From positions 186,001 to 250,000 of the forward strand of contig OZ004584.1 of assembly GCA_963924555.1 (NCBI GenBank): DNA of 64,000 bases, in the 5' to 3' direction. The notes beneath the pieces are model-generated. The model saw only the letters and a program-made list of their open reading frames with translations, was not told where the DNA came from and did not search any database. Made by a program: the position numbers and the translations under genes. This stretch comes from Crambe crambe. Its lineage: Eukaryota; Porifera; Demospongiae; Poecilosclerida; Crambeidae. This document shows, in pieces, positions 48,807 to 61,485 of this stretch. Each line of letters opens with the position of its first letter. Positions within the stretch are counted from its first letter, which is position 1.

Positions 48807-51581
48807 ATGTCTACAATGCAGGAGCAGAGGTCTCGGCGAGCCCAGCATAAGGCTTCCAGAGATGTGGGCGTGGGTCAAATGAGTGTGATGTCCCAGTCCA
48901 TTACTAGCAAGAGAGTCCTCCTCGGCCAAAGCTACCATCAAGACGCCAAAAAGTAAGCTCTATTCGTTATCTACAACTAGTTCATGCATCATGCAGTTAA
49001 TACTAATAATACTGTGCAGAATTTAGGTTTGCATACAAAATTAATTGTGGATAGGTTTATTGGAGAGGCCCTGACTGCAGATGAGAAAGGAGATCGGATG
49101 AATGCACTGGAACTGTATAATAAGAGCTTGTCCATTATTCGATCAGGTCTGGCTGCCCTCCAAAGCAGTGTGGGCAGTGCAGACCCTCAGGATCCTCAGC
49201 TCCACGAGTTACGAGGAAAACTGGAAAGGTATGTACAACCAGCAGAGCCTCCAACCATTTTTTTTCTACTGAAATTTCATTGAAAATACTGAAACACATT
49301 TTATATTAGCATTACTTATACATTACTGAAAATACATGGTAAAATACTGAAAGCAGGTTGGAGGCACTGAACCAGGGTTAGGTGGTCCATTAGACCCAGG
49401 GTTAGGTAATGGTCTGGAGGCCTCAACGGACCAAGGGTCCAGTGATCCAATGACCTCAGTAGACCAGGAGTCCCATATTCACTACTTTTTTTCTCTTGTA
49501 TGTAGCATGAAGGATAAGATCAAGCAACGTATGGAAGTTTTACTCCAGTACGAAATAGAATCACGAGCCCTTGCCAAGTCCACCACCACACGACCACCCT
49601 CCACTTCTTCCTTTACTGCCTCCACTACCAGCCAAACTAGTACTGTATCTGGTAAAACTGGTAAAACTGGTACAGCAAATGGCACCATCAGGAATGGAAG
49701 TAAAGAAGAAGTAAAAGCAGATCTTCTATTTAATATGGACAGAGGTGAGGAAAAGAACGATTCCATGTGAGTTCTTAAAATTAACCTTTTTTTTTTTTCC
49801 CCTCCAGGCATTGGACTTTTCGAAGTTGATGGACGTGGCCATGTGAGGAAGTATGAAGATGTGGATGCCTTCAGCATCTTCAAGTATGAGGAGCAAATAG
49901 AGGGCCAACCTCCTGCGTTCCTCCAGTGTGGAGGGTTCATTTATCCCTTGATTCCAGGAGGGTCCCCCATCCTAAAGTCCGGAGAAAGGATGTACATGTT
50001 TCCTAACCTCAAAAATGAAGGTGAGAGATTTAGAAAGAAAGTTTGTGAATCGAAAAATTAGGTGCCCTATTTCGACAATTAGTAGACAGCTGTTTAGCTT
50101 TGTATACTAGAACACATGACCATACAAACTAAGAAAGGAGAAAGAATTTGTTAAACAAGTAATTCTTAAAGCCTATAGTTATTCTTTTGCTGCTAGATGG
50201 TACATCTGTGGGTGTGTGTTTGGATGATGCCTCTGAGACAGAGCTAGCCCAGTTGGACCAGATGTTGCAGGAGCTGGCCCAACTCAAGACATCTGAGGAA
50301 GTGACGGAGATGATAAAGGATCAAGAAGGAGTGGGTGTGGCTAAGGAGGAGAAGGAGGAACCCACATGGGGGACAACAGTGGCTGGGGTATGTCAAGTCC
50401 AACTGAGAAAATAAGCAATTGACCACCTATCTTCAATCTCCCCTCTCCCTCCCCCTCAATATCACTTCCCCCTCCCTCTCAATCTCTCTCCCTTCCCCCT
50501 CAATCTCCCCTCTCCCTCCCATTTCATCAGGGTATTGATAAAGGAGTGAGTTGGATGTCCACTAAGATTGCCCAGGGCACAGAAGTTGCTGGCAACCTCA
50601 TCATGAAGGTAATTAAAGGGAGGAAAACGATATTCCTCATGATTTCATTAATGTTCTGTAGGGTGCAACAAAGCTACGAGATCGCATCGAACCTAATGAG
50701 AAGCCAACTGAAATCTCACCGGCAGTGCAAAAGGGAGTGGTTTATACGAAGAAGGCCACAAAGTGTGTGGTGGGAGTCAGCGACTTTTTGATGATGTCAT
50801 TGGCCAAGCTGACAGTGAAGGTGGGCAGAGGTGTCATGGGTGTGGCAAAGGATTCGGAGGTGAATTGCGTAGGGAGACATCGGAAGTTCATAGTTATGAT
50901 TCATTATCATTATTAGTATGTCAAAGGCTACCAAGTGAACCCACATGCTAAAGAAGCTTGGAAAGTGACAAAATCTGGTCTCATTGGTGAGTATACTGTA
51001 GAACCTCGGACATTCCGAATAAAGGAGTGTTGTTGCTGTCCCACCATTGTGGATTAAAAGGACACCTCTCTATAAAGGACAATTTCAGTGACCCCAACTT
51101 GTTACAAAGATTACATTTCCTTTCCTCTCAATGAATCACAGAGCAAGCTCTCAGTATTGGGAGCAGTAAAAAATTGTCCTAAGTTTAACATCCTATTGGA
51201 GTCCACACTGAGGGGATTCCACTGTTATTAGCTATCTTTATTAACAGGGGCAGCAGAGGTGTTCACTGATTTGGCGAGAGGTGCAGTGGCTGTGGTGCAG
51301 TCCACTGGGAAAGAAGCTTCTCGCACAGTCGGGCACAAGTATGGGAGTGACGCTGAAATGGTGGCTGACAATTCACTGTCGGCGGCTGGAAACACTGCTA
51401 TACTTGTACATGTAAGTCAAATAGAAATTAGTTCTGCAGTGTATAAGTTGCAAAAAACACAGACTGCAAATTTTTGGTGCATGTATAGACTTACTGGAGC
51501 TGGAAGACATGGGGCATCACTTTGATGGGGAAGATTGGAGAGGTTATGACCAAAGAGAACAGGGAAAACAGGGGAAAATAA
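48807..51581 (+). CDS. SPART: Spartin (SPART/SPG20), full-length copy
   Basis: Exons 48807-48952, 49055-49228, 49506-49744, 49808-50020, 50197-50387, 50531-50608, 50662-50859, 50917-50986, 51248-51411 and 51489-51581 give about 521 aa (human about 666). A basic N-terminus is followed by an MIT domain at about residues 49-110 (ALTADEKGDRMNALELYNKS, MKDKIKQRMEVLL), a Ser/Thr-rich linker, the spartin core (FLQCGGFIYPL) and the senescence domain (AKEAWKVTKSGLIG, VGHKYGSDAEMV). Spartin links ESCRT-III through its MIT domain to lipid droplets and endosomal traffic. The short last exon was placed by alignment with copy 1 (SWxxxGITL). It is followed 207 bp later by ARL5. Confidence 0.9.
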
Positions 51582-51788
51582 GATAATTCATAGATCTATC
51601 CTATAGTTTATTTTTATTTATTCTTTTTATCCCATCATCATCATTAATTTTATCTATTTCAACGTTATGACGTCACTAATGTAAATTTAATTGAGAAATT
51701 TTAAAAAATGCAATGCGAGTGAACGATCGAGAGTTGTTGAGCATCCCGAAAAGCATATCTATGCGAAAAGCCAGGAAGGTAAACTAGG

Positions 51789-53190
51789 ATGGGGGTAATA
51801 TGGGCTAAGCTATGGAAGATGTTCGGAAGAGAAGGTAAAAAGGATTCTTTGTTGTTTTTGTCTAAGCATTATGCTATGATGTGTTGTACAGAGTACAAGA
51901 TGATCATAGTAGGACTTGACAACGCTGGGAAGACGACTATTCTCTACCAGTTGTAAGTAAAGAGAGCTTGCTAGTACTAGGATTGTGGAAGTCCAGAGTT
52001 AGCAAAGCTTTAATTAAGTTTGTTAGGCATGTTGTGGAATTTAAAGTGGGTGAAAAGTGGATGGAAAGCTTTGGCAAGACAACGTGTGTGAAAGAATACA
52101 TACTTGAAAACCCCAATCTTGTGCTTAAAACATAAACATATGTTTCATCATTGCCACAATCTTATTGTATTATAGTGTTATGAGTGAAGTTATACACACA
52201 TCACCAACCATAGGCAGCAATGTGGAAGAGGTAAGTCCCTTAAATCACTGGCTGTGATTGAATGATGACTCTCTGGACTATTACAGGTGAAATGGCGAAA
52301 TATTCATTTCATTATGTGGGACATAGGGGGACAGGAATCACTGAGACAGGCCTGGAACACTTACTATACAGGAACACAATTTCTATTGCTAGTTGTAGAC
52401 AGCACTGATAGAGAAAGACTGTCGATTGCTAAGGAGGAGTTGTACAAAATGCTGGGTCATGAGGTGAGCTTTGATCTCATGCAGTATTTAAGATACCTAT
52501 GGATGATGATGCATTCTCGTAGCAACTAGCCTGACTTTTGGGGCTAAGTTAATCTTTTAACTTAACAAGTGAGCATAATTACACACACATAGCCTACAGG
52601 CTGTGATGGCATGTACCCCCTGGTGGCATGTACTTTGTACCTATTGGTGTGTAGCTTATGGGCCTGTGATAGCATATTGGTGGTCTTGGCCAGCTGGTGT
52701 TAATGGAGTACTAATTGTCAGGCAGGAAGCTGGGCACTAAGTTATTGAAATGATGAGCAATAATTAAAATGTGGGACACACACCATAATACATAGTCCCC
52801 CCTATCATATTTATGCAGGAGCTGAAAAAGGCAAGTGTGCTGATCTTTGCCAACAAGCAGGATGTGAAGGGTTCTATGTCAGCTGCAGAGATCTCCCAAC
52901 ATCTGAATCTCACCTCCATCAAGGACCATGGCTGGCACATTCAGGCCTGCTGTGCCCTCACAGGAGAAGGGTCGGTCAAACAAATCTCACCAGGGCATTG
53001 TTCACTTGGCCTAGTTATCAGTTCCCCAAAAGAGGTGCCCCCCAAGTTCATTTTCTAGTCAGATAAGTGTAGATACAAGTAGGTTCATTATGCCTCCATG
53101 GTCCAATACTCTGGTTCCACCTGCTATCGTTTCATTCCCAGGTTGTATCAGGGACTGGAATGGGTTTTAGCTCAAACCAAGAACACATAG
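51789..53190 (+). CDS. ARL5: ARL5, Arf-like small GTPase
   Basis: Exons 51789-51834, 51892-51952, 52176-52230, 52287-52463, 52819-52970 and 53142-53190 give 179 aa, exactly the length of ARL5A/B. Gly2 is available for N-myristoylation. The P-loop GLDNAGKT is at 23-30, switch II is WDIGGQE, the base-binding motif is NKQD, and the C-terminus has LYQGLEW as in ARL5. ARL5 acts at the trans-Golgi, recruiting the GARP tethering complex for endosome-to-Golgi retrieval. The exon 5 donor (GTCGGT) is weak, but the joined codon restores GEGLYQ. It may use the 207-bp gap after spartin as its promoter. Confidence 0.96.
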
Positions 53191-53766
53191 CAATGAAGAA
53201 CAACTTTGTAACATTCAAATGACCAGCCAACCAACCATGACAGCCTTGCCTTCGTCTCACTCCCCTGCCATGCACCTTTTATTTTTATATGGAGCAATCC
53301 TTTGTTTGTACCATAATTACTTTTCATTATTATTTAATCAAGAAAATTTTGAATTACACATTGTTGGGAGAGCAATACAAAAACTAAGAATAAAATTAAC
53401 TCAATCACACTTGTTTTGTGTGGATGCAACTGTTCATTTTTGAGTTGATTTTGGGACCACTCGATGCAATGCTGCTTATTCTTCACACGAACCACTTGAT
53501 GTGCAGTTGGTACTGTGGTTGCAAAAACTAAGTATATCTGCCTTGTCCTCATCTAGAGTCCTGTATTGTAAGAAACTGAATCAATCCACTTGTTAAATAC
53601 TTGCAACAAAACAGCAGAAGTATTGAAAACAGGGCACCCTCAGTTGCTCAAAACAAGTTCTCATCCAGCTTAAATCAGCACAGGTCTGTGTGTTTTATCA
53701 TCCTTGAGTGCCTCCCTAACCACTTGGCCACTTGCATGTACTACTATCGACCATAATATGTTAAAG

Positions 53767-54404
53767 TAACCATTTCTAGTGATGAAACTCACAATTGCAA
53801 CCCTTTCAATTCCTGACAATCGACATGCTATACAGAGTCAGTATTAGAAACCTCCCCGTCCTGTCAAGAAAGAAAAAACAAAAAAAAACTAACAAATTGC
53901 TAGGAGCATCAGCTATCCATTATAGAGACAAATTAGTGACTATTGCCAAGTGCACTCAGACTTTTCTGAAAGGAACTAGTTCTCTTCAACGCTCTCCAAC
54001 AAAGGGAGTAGGCTCGAAGCGAGCTGGGATTATCCTGGTCATCACAGCACCAAGGCAACTAAGCAGATCAATAAACATACTTACCTAACCATTTCTAGTG
54101 ATGAAACTCACAATTGCAACCCTTTCAATTCCTGATAATCGACATGCTATACAGAGTCAGTATTAGAAACCTCCCCGTCCTGTCGAGAAAGAAAAAACAA
54201 AAAAAAACTAACAAATTGCTAGGAGCATCAGCTATCCATTATAGAGACAAATTAGTGACTATTGCCAAGTGCACTCAGACTTTTCTGAAAGGAACTAGTT
54301 CTCTTCAACGCTCTCCAACAAAGGGAGTAGGCTCGAAGCGAGCTGGGATTATCCTGGTCATCACAGCACCAAGGCAACTAAGCAGATCAATAAACATACT
54401 TACC
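53767..54404. repeat. Two tandem 319-bp units, nearly identical
   Basis: Unit 1 is 53767-54085 and unit 2 is 54086-54404. I saw only two substitutions (GACAATC/GATAATC and TCAAGAAAG/TCGAGAAAG). Both units carry the same 97-residue open frame and, on the - strand, start with a GTAAGT donor-like sequence. This is a recent tandem duplication. Confidence 0.9.
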
Positions 54405-55274
54405 TAGCAAATGTGTTATGATAATCGCATCCTGCAGTGAAAAATATACATGCTCAATTACTGCAAACTGTACAGTTGGTTATGCTGACAAAAAAGATGT
54501 ACTGACCAACCCTTACACATAATTAGTGTTCTGATCGCGGGGGTGTGTGATTCTGACTTAAAGAGGCGTTTAGTCATAATCCAGACAGAGATGACCAAGC
54601 ACTCAGATTTAGTTCAGGAACTAGCTGGAATTATTTTCAATCCTACTGTCCAGACAATAAAGGTCCAGGTGAAGGCACTTGACCAGAAAACCACCATGTT
54701 GGGCATTTCACACGCCACATGCCAAACAAGGAAGCCACAAAATATTGAACAATCTATGACTACATACTTGAAATCACCCTCAGACAATGTAGGTAAGGAT
54801 GATGTCATCAAGAATCACATGATCTCTGACCATCGCATACTCCTCACTGGGCAATTATGACCTTTCTCCCTAGATGACCAATAATATACCTTTCCATAGG
54901 TGGTGTGATGGGATTGGGATAATAGAAGTATTCACGATAACGTCAGGGCTGGTATTAGTTGTCCAACTATCATACACGACATCTTCTTGTCAAGCACCTA
55001 CAATGAAAGAGGTTTATGGAAAAAAAAAAGATGCTACACTAGACATAGCAATATTATCTCCCTTCATGCCTAGCGCCTCAGTATGAAAAGTTAGTGACAT
55101 CACCGATCTATCAGCCATATGCTTGTCACTTTTTCATCATCACGGGCTAAGGGCGCGCCAGGTAGAACACAGAAGCTATGAGACAACTTACAAGACAAGT
55201 TACTGCACGAGGTCAGTTTCCCATCCACGAGTTGTATGCGCAGAAACTTGTGCGCAGGTACATGTCCTAAGACA

Positions 55275-55313
55275 TGACGTCATCATCTCGTATGACATGA
55301 CGTCATGACGTGA
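55275..55313 (+). promoter_or_regulatory. Cluster of CRE/ATF sites upstream of MAPKAPK5
   Basis: Perfect palindromes TGACGTCA at 55275-55282 and 55298-55305, followed directly by TGACGTGA at 55306-55313. They lie about 510 bp before the start codon and match CREB/ATF binding sites. Confidence 0.65.
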
Positions 55314-55818
55314 TGCATGAGCTGAGATCGAGAAGACTAGACTAGTGAGTGTTTCTCTGTTTATCTTCAGTGTTGCGTCACTAGCCGAAGATCTGGGTCA
55401 GCTAGAGCAGCTACGTTTAGAGAAATAATTTGATCTGCTGTAGCTAAACTTGTTGTCTCTAAAGCCGTAAACCACTCTACCAATTTCCCTTCTCCGAGAT
55501 TTCTCTGGAATTGGAAGTGAAATAGAAAGGTATCAGCTACTACGTGGTCGTACAGGAAAGTGAAGTCTAAACAGGTTATGCCCCTTCATTATTACATTCT
55601 GTGTCCATAGACAATTCCCAAAAGAATCCAGCATAAACACTCTTGGTGTATAAAGTAGCAATACAGGTTCCAAGATACTCCCGACGTTGAGAGAATCTGC
55701 AGTGTTAATCACATTCATCAAGATAGGTTCTAAACAGTCCACTGGTAATCCACACAGGCCGCCATCACCAGCCTATCCGACAGAGAATAACCTTTTCTTC
55801 AGGGATTTAGCTGCTGCC

Positions 55819-57270
55819 ATGGCCAAGTATGAGAAAGACCCAACCTTCAAAAAGTATTCCATCCAGAAGGACTATGAAATCAAATGGCAGAGAAATCTTG
55901 GCTCTGGGATCAGTGGTCCCGTAAGACAATGTGTTCACAGAGAAACCGGTCAGAAATATGCTCTTAAGATTCTACTCGATCGTCCAAAAGCTCGTAAAGA
56001 AGTAACTCTTCATTGGTTGTGTAGTGGGAGTGAGTATATTGTACGAGCGATTGACGTTTATGCCAACGAGATTATCATTCCAGGAGACAGTGTTGCAAAG
56101 AAGAGAATCTTTTTAGTGATGGAATTGATGGAAGGAGGTGAGTTATTCGAGTACATCACACAGAAGCAACATTTCACCGAACAAGAGGCCAGTCAGATCA
56201 TCCGACAAATTGCATTAGCCATCCAGTACTGCCATTACAGAAACATTGCTCATCGTGACCTCAAGCCGGAAAACCTCCTGTTGCTGAAGAAAGCTGATGA
56301 TTTGAAACAAGTCCGTGTCAAACTGGCTGATTTCGGTTTCGCTAAAGTTGATAATGGGGATCTTACTACCCCTCAATTCACCCCGTATTACGTTGCACCT
56401 CAAGTATTAGAAGCACAAAAACGACAGAAGGAGATTCGATTAGGTCAAAGATCACCTGGGAGTCCCTATTATTATGACAAGAGTTGTGACATGTGGTCAA
56501 TGGGAGTCATTCTGTACATCATGTTATGCGGTTACCCTCCATTTTACTCCGAGACTCCTCACCAACCCCTTACCCAACGGATGAAGAAGAACATAATGTC
56601 TGGGAAGTTCAATTTCCCCGACAAGGAATGGGATGGTATTTCAAAGGATGCAAAGAATTTGATCCAGCAATTGCTTTGTGTCGAGGAGAGCGAGCGTATA
56701 GCAGTTGAAGAACTCTTGCGACATTCGTGGTTGGTTCATATTACGAGCATACCATCAACCGACTTACCTTCTCCTAACATCATGATGGACAAAGATGCCC
56801 TGGACCAAGTGAAAGCCATCCACAGTGAATTCCTTCAAGGCATGCGACGGGAAGAGGAAGGATTCTATTTAAAGCCCATTAGCAAATCACAAAATAAGCT
56901 TTTGACGAACAGGAAACAAGTGACTACTGAGAAATCACCTCTTGCAGTTGAGCTTCCCAAAAAGCAGGCCATTCCTGATGAGGTTTTGAGCTTGAAGGAG
57001 CTGAAAGATATATGCGTCATGCCCTCACCTATTGGAGTAGGGTCCATGGAGAGTTTTGCCGACTCTTGTCTAGTCGAGAGTGTGAAGAAAGCTATTACTT
57101 TCAATGAAGACAATGAAGTGTTGAAAACTGTATTATCAGAGGAAACGTGGAACATGGAGAAGAAAGAGTTTATGGGAATGGTGAACAGGAAACGTTTGGC
57201 ACAAAAGGTCCAGACAATAATAGACTCTCTTCCTCCACCATTACCAGCTGGTATATTGGTGGCAACTTGA
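55819..57270 (+). CDS. MAPKAPK5: MAPKAPK5 (MK5/PRAK)-like protein kinase, intronless coding region
   Basis: One frame of 483 aa (human MK5 is 473) starts at ATG 55819 in a good context (GCTGCCATGG). The frame is open further upstream but has no ATG, and TTTTCTTCAG at 55792-55801 is a plausible acceptor of a 5'UTR intron. Kinase motifs are GSGISGPV (28-35), Lys50 in ALKILL, HRD 145-147, DFG 171-173 and the MK5-type activation segment TTPQFTPYYVAPQVLEA with Thr184 in the place of the p38/ERK3 target site. The C-terminal helix region (LAQKVQTIIDSL) also matches MK5. It acts downstream of p38 and atypical MAPKs. No clear basic nuclear localisation cluster is visible. The lack of coding introns, unlike its neighbours, suggests a retrocopy. 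Confidence 0.93.
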   Translation: MAKYEKDPTFKKYSIQKDYEIKWQRNLGSGISGPVRQCVHRETGQKYALKILLDRPKARKEVTLHWLCSGSEYIVRAIDVYANEIIIPGDSVAKKRIFLVMELMEGGELFEYITQKQHFTEQEASQIIRQIALAIQYCHYRNIAHRDLKPENLLLLKKADDLKQVRVKLADFGFAKVDNGDLTTPQFTPYYVAPQVLEAQKRQKEIRLGQRSPGSPYYYDKSCDMWSMGVILYIMLCGYPPFYSETPHQPLTQRMKKNIMSGKFNFPDKEWDGISKDAKNLIQQLLCVEESERIAVEELLRHSWLVHITSIPSTDLPSPNIMMDKDALDQVKAIHSEFLQGMRREEEGFYLKPISKSQNKLLTNRKQVTTEKSPLAVELPKKQAIPDEVLSLKELKDICVMPSPIGVGSMESFADSCLVESVKKAITFNEDNEVLKTVLSEETWNMEKKEFMGMVNRKRLAQKVQTIIDSLPPPLPAGILVAT

Positions 57271-60200
57271 GATGAGCAACTAATATAATATTATGTGATT
57301 TTATTTTTAATTTTTATAAATTTTTTGGTTTGTTTGGTTCCTTCATCCTTTCATAATATTTATATTTATTCACCTATACCAGGCCCAAGTGTTGTAGACT
57401 ACTTTCTGGCAATGCGCAATGAATACAATTAGCTATCCCCACCCCCTTAACAGGACTTATAATAATGTTCAACTTGCAGCAGCAGCGCAGAGTGAGTCTT
57501 ATAATAATTATTATGAAGTGTATTCTGAAGAAGAGTATGAGTGACACCTGTGAAACACAAGCTATCACTCGGCAGAAATCATAGCTAGCGCTAGCTATTA
57601 AAGTGTTGAAAGCTGAAGGATATCGTTTGGTGGATCTGATTCTGATTAAAGTTATACTAGAAGACCTCTCCAATTATTTACAGGTGAGAAAGATAAATCT
57701 TGTGGTATTAAAAATAGAAGTTTAGTTAGGTTTGTGGGTTCTTTCTCTAGCTCTTCTCTGTAGCTGATTAATATAAAACTTAGTGATGACCATTCCTCCT
57801 ACTCTGCAAATAGCAGTTATCCAATCAGCTCTTGATCTGACTGTAGCTAGCAATAATAATTTAACTGATCATAAAGTGGGAATTCACAGTGCAGTGCATA
57901 CTAGTAAACCCATTAAACTTGGTTGGTTGAGACTGTGACTGAGTGAGGTGCATTGTGTATCAAGGAGTCCACATTGCATTGAGCTATTCCATCCACTCAT
58001 TGTAATCTCATCCTGTTCATCTCTGCTATATAATCTAGATAATATTAACTGGAGCAATGCGTGATATTCTTATCCCCATCATGTTATCGAATGTGTCAGT
58101 ATCATGTCATATGACAGGTGCCATATCAGCAGGGAAAGGGAAAGAATCTTGTCAAAATTAATCTCCTTGTCCTTCACACAGAGAGCACCCCATCAGGGGG
58201 AATTAATCAACATGTGTATTGACATTTTATTGCAAATCGATAATAGAAATTGACCATACTGGGCAGAAGGAATTTTAATTTCATTTTTCACACATGCATG
58301 CATGGAGAAGCATGGCACCCCCTTGCATGTGAAATGTCTCACACATGCATGTCACTTTGGTGTGTGTACATTGCTGCAGAGAATAATGCATGGATTTTAT
58401 TGGCTTTATTAAAAGCATTGAGGGCTGCTCACATAGTGATAATGTGGATTATCTTACATGTATGCAGTTATTTATGTGAGTGCAAAATCCATGGATGCTT
58501 GAGAAATTTAGTTAGTGATGGATTAGTTAAGCTCATAACTAAATTTGCTCCTGATTAAATTATTATTGCCCATGCCATGAATCATCATGTTACCTGCTGC
58601 TCTATTTCCTGCTGTGGTGTTCATTTGTGGTGCAACTCGGCTGATTAACTCAGCTTTACAAATCCTCAGGTGTGCCCACAATATCCCCTGGTGGAATATT
58701 TCCTTTAGCTTGTCCAACCTTGGAGGAAATACAGTTATTAATAAAACTAAGGCTGTTTTCCTTGACAAAAAGTCACTCCATAGACAGTGTTATCTGCTCG
58801 TCTGGTAAAAGTGCTATCATGGTGTCATATTAAAAGTCAGGCCAATAACATATTGTTGGTGAGAAATAATAACTGGCCACGTGACTGCACTGCTGCTGAG
58901 TCACCTGGTGTTTGCTTGCCCCAAAGTTTTACTGTTTACAGAAGCCCTAGGGCTGCTCTTGATCGATTAATATAGTATCAGGTGGTGTATCGTGTGTCAG
59001 GTGTGGTGGATGTGGTGACAATTCATGGGCAATGGGAGTGGTCATTTATAGCGAGCAGGGGGAGGGAGGAGAGGGGTTGGGGGAGGGAGGATACCCTGAC
59101 CGACTGTTATGGGCAGGGTGGTCGGAGAAGAAACCCTTAGCTACATAGTCCAGGAAGTTAGTGAAGCTGTGTTGACTATTATGCTCCCATCTTGATAACC
59201 TGTAGAGACTAAATCATATAGGATGAAGTACGTAGTCTGATGTAATAGAGTTTAAACTTCCTACACACAACATCTTGAAAACCTGTCGAGACTTAAATCA
59301 CATTGCAGCCTGGTATGACAAGTTCATTAATGCTGTGTTCACAATGCTAGCATTAATATCTAACTGTCGCAAGTGTGTTGCAATGTGGAGGCATGCTTGT
59401 AAAGAATTGCATTCATGTGTGTGTGTGTGTGTGAATGTGTCTGTATGTGACATCTGTATGTATGTGTGTGTGTAATTGTGTGGATCTCTTTTTCCTGTGA
59501 ATGTGTGTGTGGCATCCAAATGCTCTTTAGCGCACACACCAGTAAGTAAGCTCTGGCTATGACAAACTACTATACATCTGCTCTACATAAAGTCCCTTAC
59601 TAATAATATGAACGGAATTCCTAATCCTTAGAAAATAATTTGCAAGGGAAATTAGAGAACATAGAGCCTGAAGATATGAATGCCTACAAGAAGAGAGTCC
59701 ATGAAACTGTATGTTCTACTGAGTGTCTGAAAATGTTTAATAATGGCATCTCAATGACTTTTTTCAATGTACAATATATCCTAAAAGGTAGGACAACTTC
59801 TCTACAATGGATGAAATGGCTTTGGTTTTTTGGTTCGCCAGCAATCAGTGTTTTAATTCTATATCATGTGATCATTGTTCCAAGTAGCGCAGGACAAGAT
59901 TTTCGAAAGGGAGTAATATGTCCCCCCATAGAGCTGACTTGGTACCATAATATAAGCAACCTTGTCACATATCTTTCCAACTAAAAAAAATGTTTGATAA
60001 TGAGCCTCCAATTCAGACACCTTGTGCCAATTATATTGACCTACTTTTAAGCACTTAGTTTCATCCATTGTTGCTCTTTCATATAATTAGAGAAGCTTCT
60101 GAATGTGGAAGCAGGTTGGCAGTGACTTAAAATGGTTGTCATGAAAAGAAGCAGTTACTGAGAGTGAGTCTATTGCTCTCAGTGTTGGCAAGTGACCAGC

Positions 60201-61324
60201 TCCGAGTCACTTCAATAAGAAGCTTGGCTTCATGTTAATGAATTCAATCTCTTTCATTTACAAGTCTTCATTGCTAATTAGCTGTTCTCGGTGCATAGGT
60301 CACAGGAGGTGCTTTGTACCCCCCCCCCCCCCCACCTCCCCTTATCCCCTCCCTCCTCTCCCTCCCTGCCCTTCTTCTCTCCCTCCCTGCCCTTTGATGG
60401 TCAAAATATGCCTTCTTTCTCCGCATGGTTGGCATGACAGGTATGACAGGCATGCCTGGGGCATTTAATTACCTGCGTCTTGTGCTTTGCCTGGAGACAC
60501 TCCTACAGCATTCCTCCCCCCTCAGCCATGACCAACCAATAACCCTCCACCTTCTCATGGGAATTAGTCACACTGTCTGAGGATCAGTACATGTAGCATG
60601 TGAAACATGCATGCACATACATGCACATGCATGCACACTCCATGTATGCACCTGTGTAATACTGTGTCATGTATATATTATGATAATTATTATCAGACTG
60701 AAAGATAATGTTATAGAGGGCCCTGGCTCATGTTCATTATGCTGCTAAACTGGTAGATCAGACCAGCTTGACTTCCAGCTTTGTACCCTTAAGACTGTTA
60801 TTTCGGTTTTTCTGCATCTAGACCCAGCTTTGTCACCCATCACTTCCGTTTTTCGTGGATCATTAGACTCTCTACTTTTTTTTCTTTTGTTTTATGTGCG
60901 ACTGATCCTTTGCCATGGAGTTATGACTCAACTCTTTAGTTTCTCGTGCAGATGCAGTGATGATGTTGCCTTCATAAGGATTAGTCCAGCTATTGTAGCT
61001 GACCAATGGACGACCATGAGAACAATTAATTCCTTATGTGGAATATCATGTCTGCAACAAGCAATGGCTCTTTTCATCATATGCTGAAAACATCTCTAAT
61101 AAAGTCAGCGTGGGATTTCTTTTGAGGATTCCTGACGCTCACAATGTAACTCCCTCAGGGTAGTTTGTAGATTGTAAGGGTGTTTTAAAGTATTGAATAG
61201 TGCTGCCATTAGGGTCAAAAGTTCAGGTGAACAATGATACTATGCAAAGGTGCCATGAAGGAAGTCAGAATAGAGGAATTTCACTGCATTTAGAGTTGGA
61301 ATAGAGGAATTCCACCCTATATCT

Positions 61325-61485
61325 AAAGCCCCATTTATACCGGTGTTCTAGCCCGGATTCGACCCAGATTCGCTTTGCGTGTGAACGGTGCCTCGGATTC
61401 CAATCCAGGTAGCCCAACCCACATCAATTAGGTGGATTGGAATCTAACCCGGGTTGGGTGTGCATGTAAACACGGCTTATGAAGT
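61325..61485. mobile_element. MITE-like element with AACCCGGGTT core
   Basis: Left part AAGCCCCATTTATACCGG with AGCCCGGATTCGACCC is imperfectly inverted by AACCCGGGTTGGG and TGTAAACACGGCTT on the right. Internal GATTCCAATCC and GGATTGGAATC are perfect inverses. Non-coding. Confidence 0.5.

Larger units (their letters stand above)
53191..55818. other. Spacer between ARL5 and MAPKAPK5
   Basis: Contains ARL5 3' sequence, a 319-bp direct repeat (53767-54404), an unassigned open frame without ATG (about 54543-54860) and the CRE-containing upstream region of MAPKAPK5. A possible short - strand exon (about 54406-54436, AG before and GTAAGT after) abuts the repeat. No protein family was recognised. 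Confidence 0.5.

Noticed and set aside
53795..54407. Two identical 97-residue frames in the 319-bp repeat
   Set aside because: The frames are duplicated because the DNA is duplicated. They contain no recognisable domain and the Lys-rich part comes from an A-rich run.
54543..54860. 105-residue open frame with a mixed composition
   Set aside because: It starts at GTG, has no ATG in a good context and matched no family by eye. Kept only as part of the spacer description.
55687..55818. N-terminal extension of MAPKAPK5
   Set aside because: The upstream frame lacks an ATG and contains a plausible acceptor at 55801. The conserved protein starts at 55819.
59415..59510. TG/CA-rich open frame encoding CVCVCV-type sequence
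   Set aside because: Simple repeat translation.
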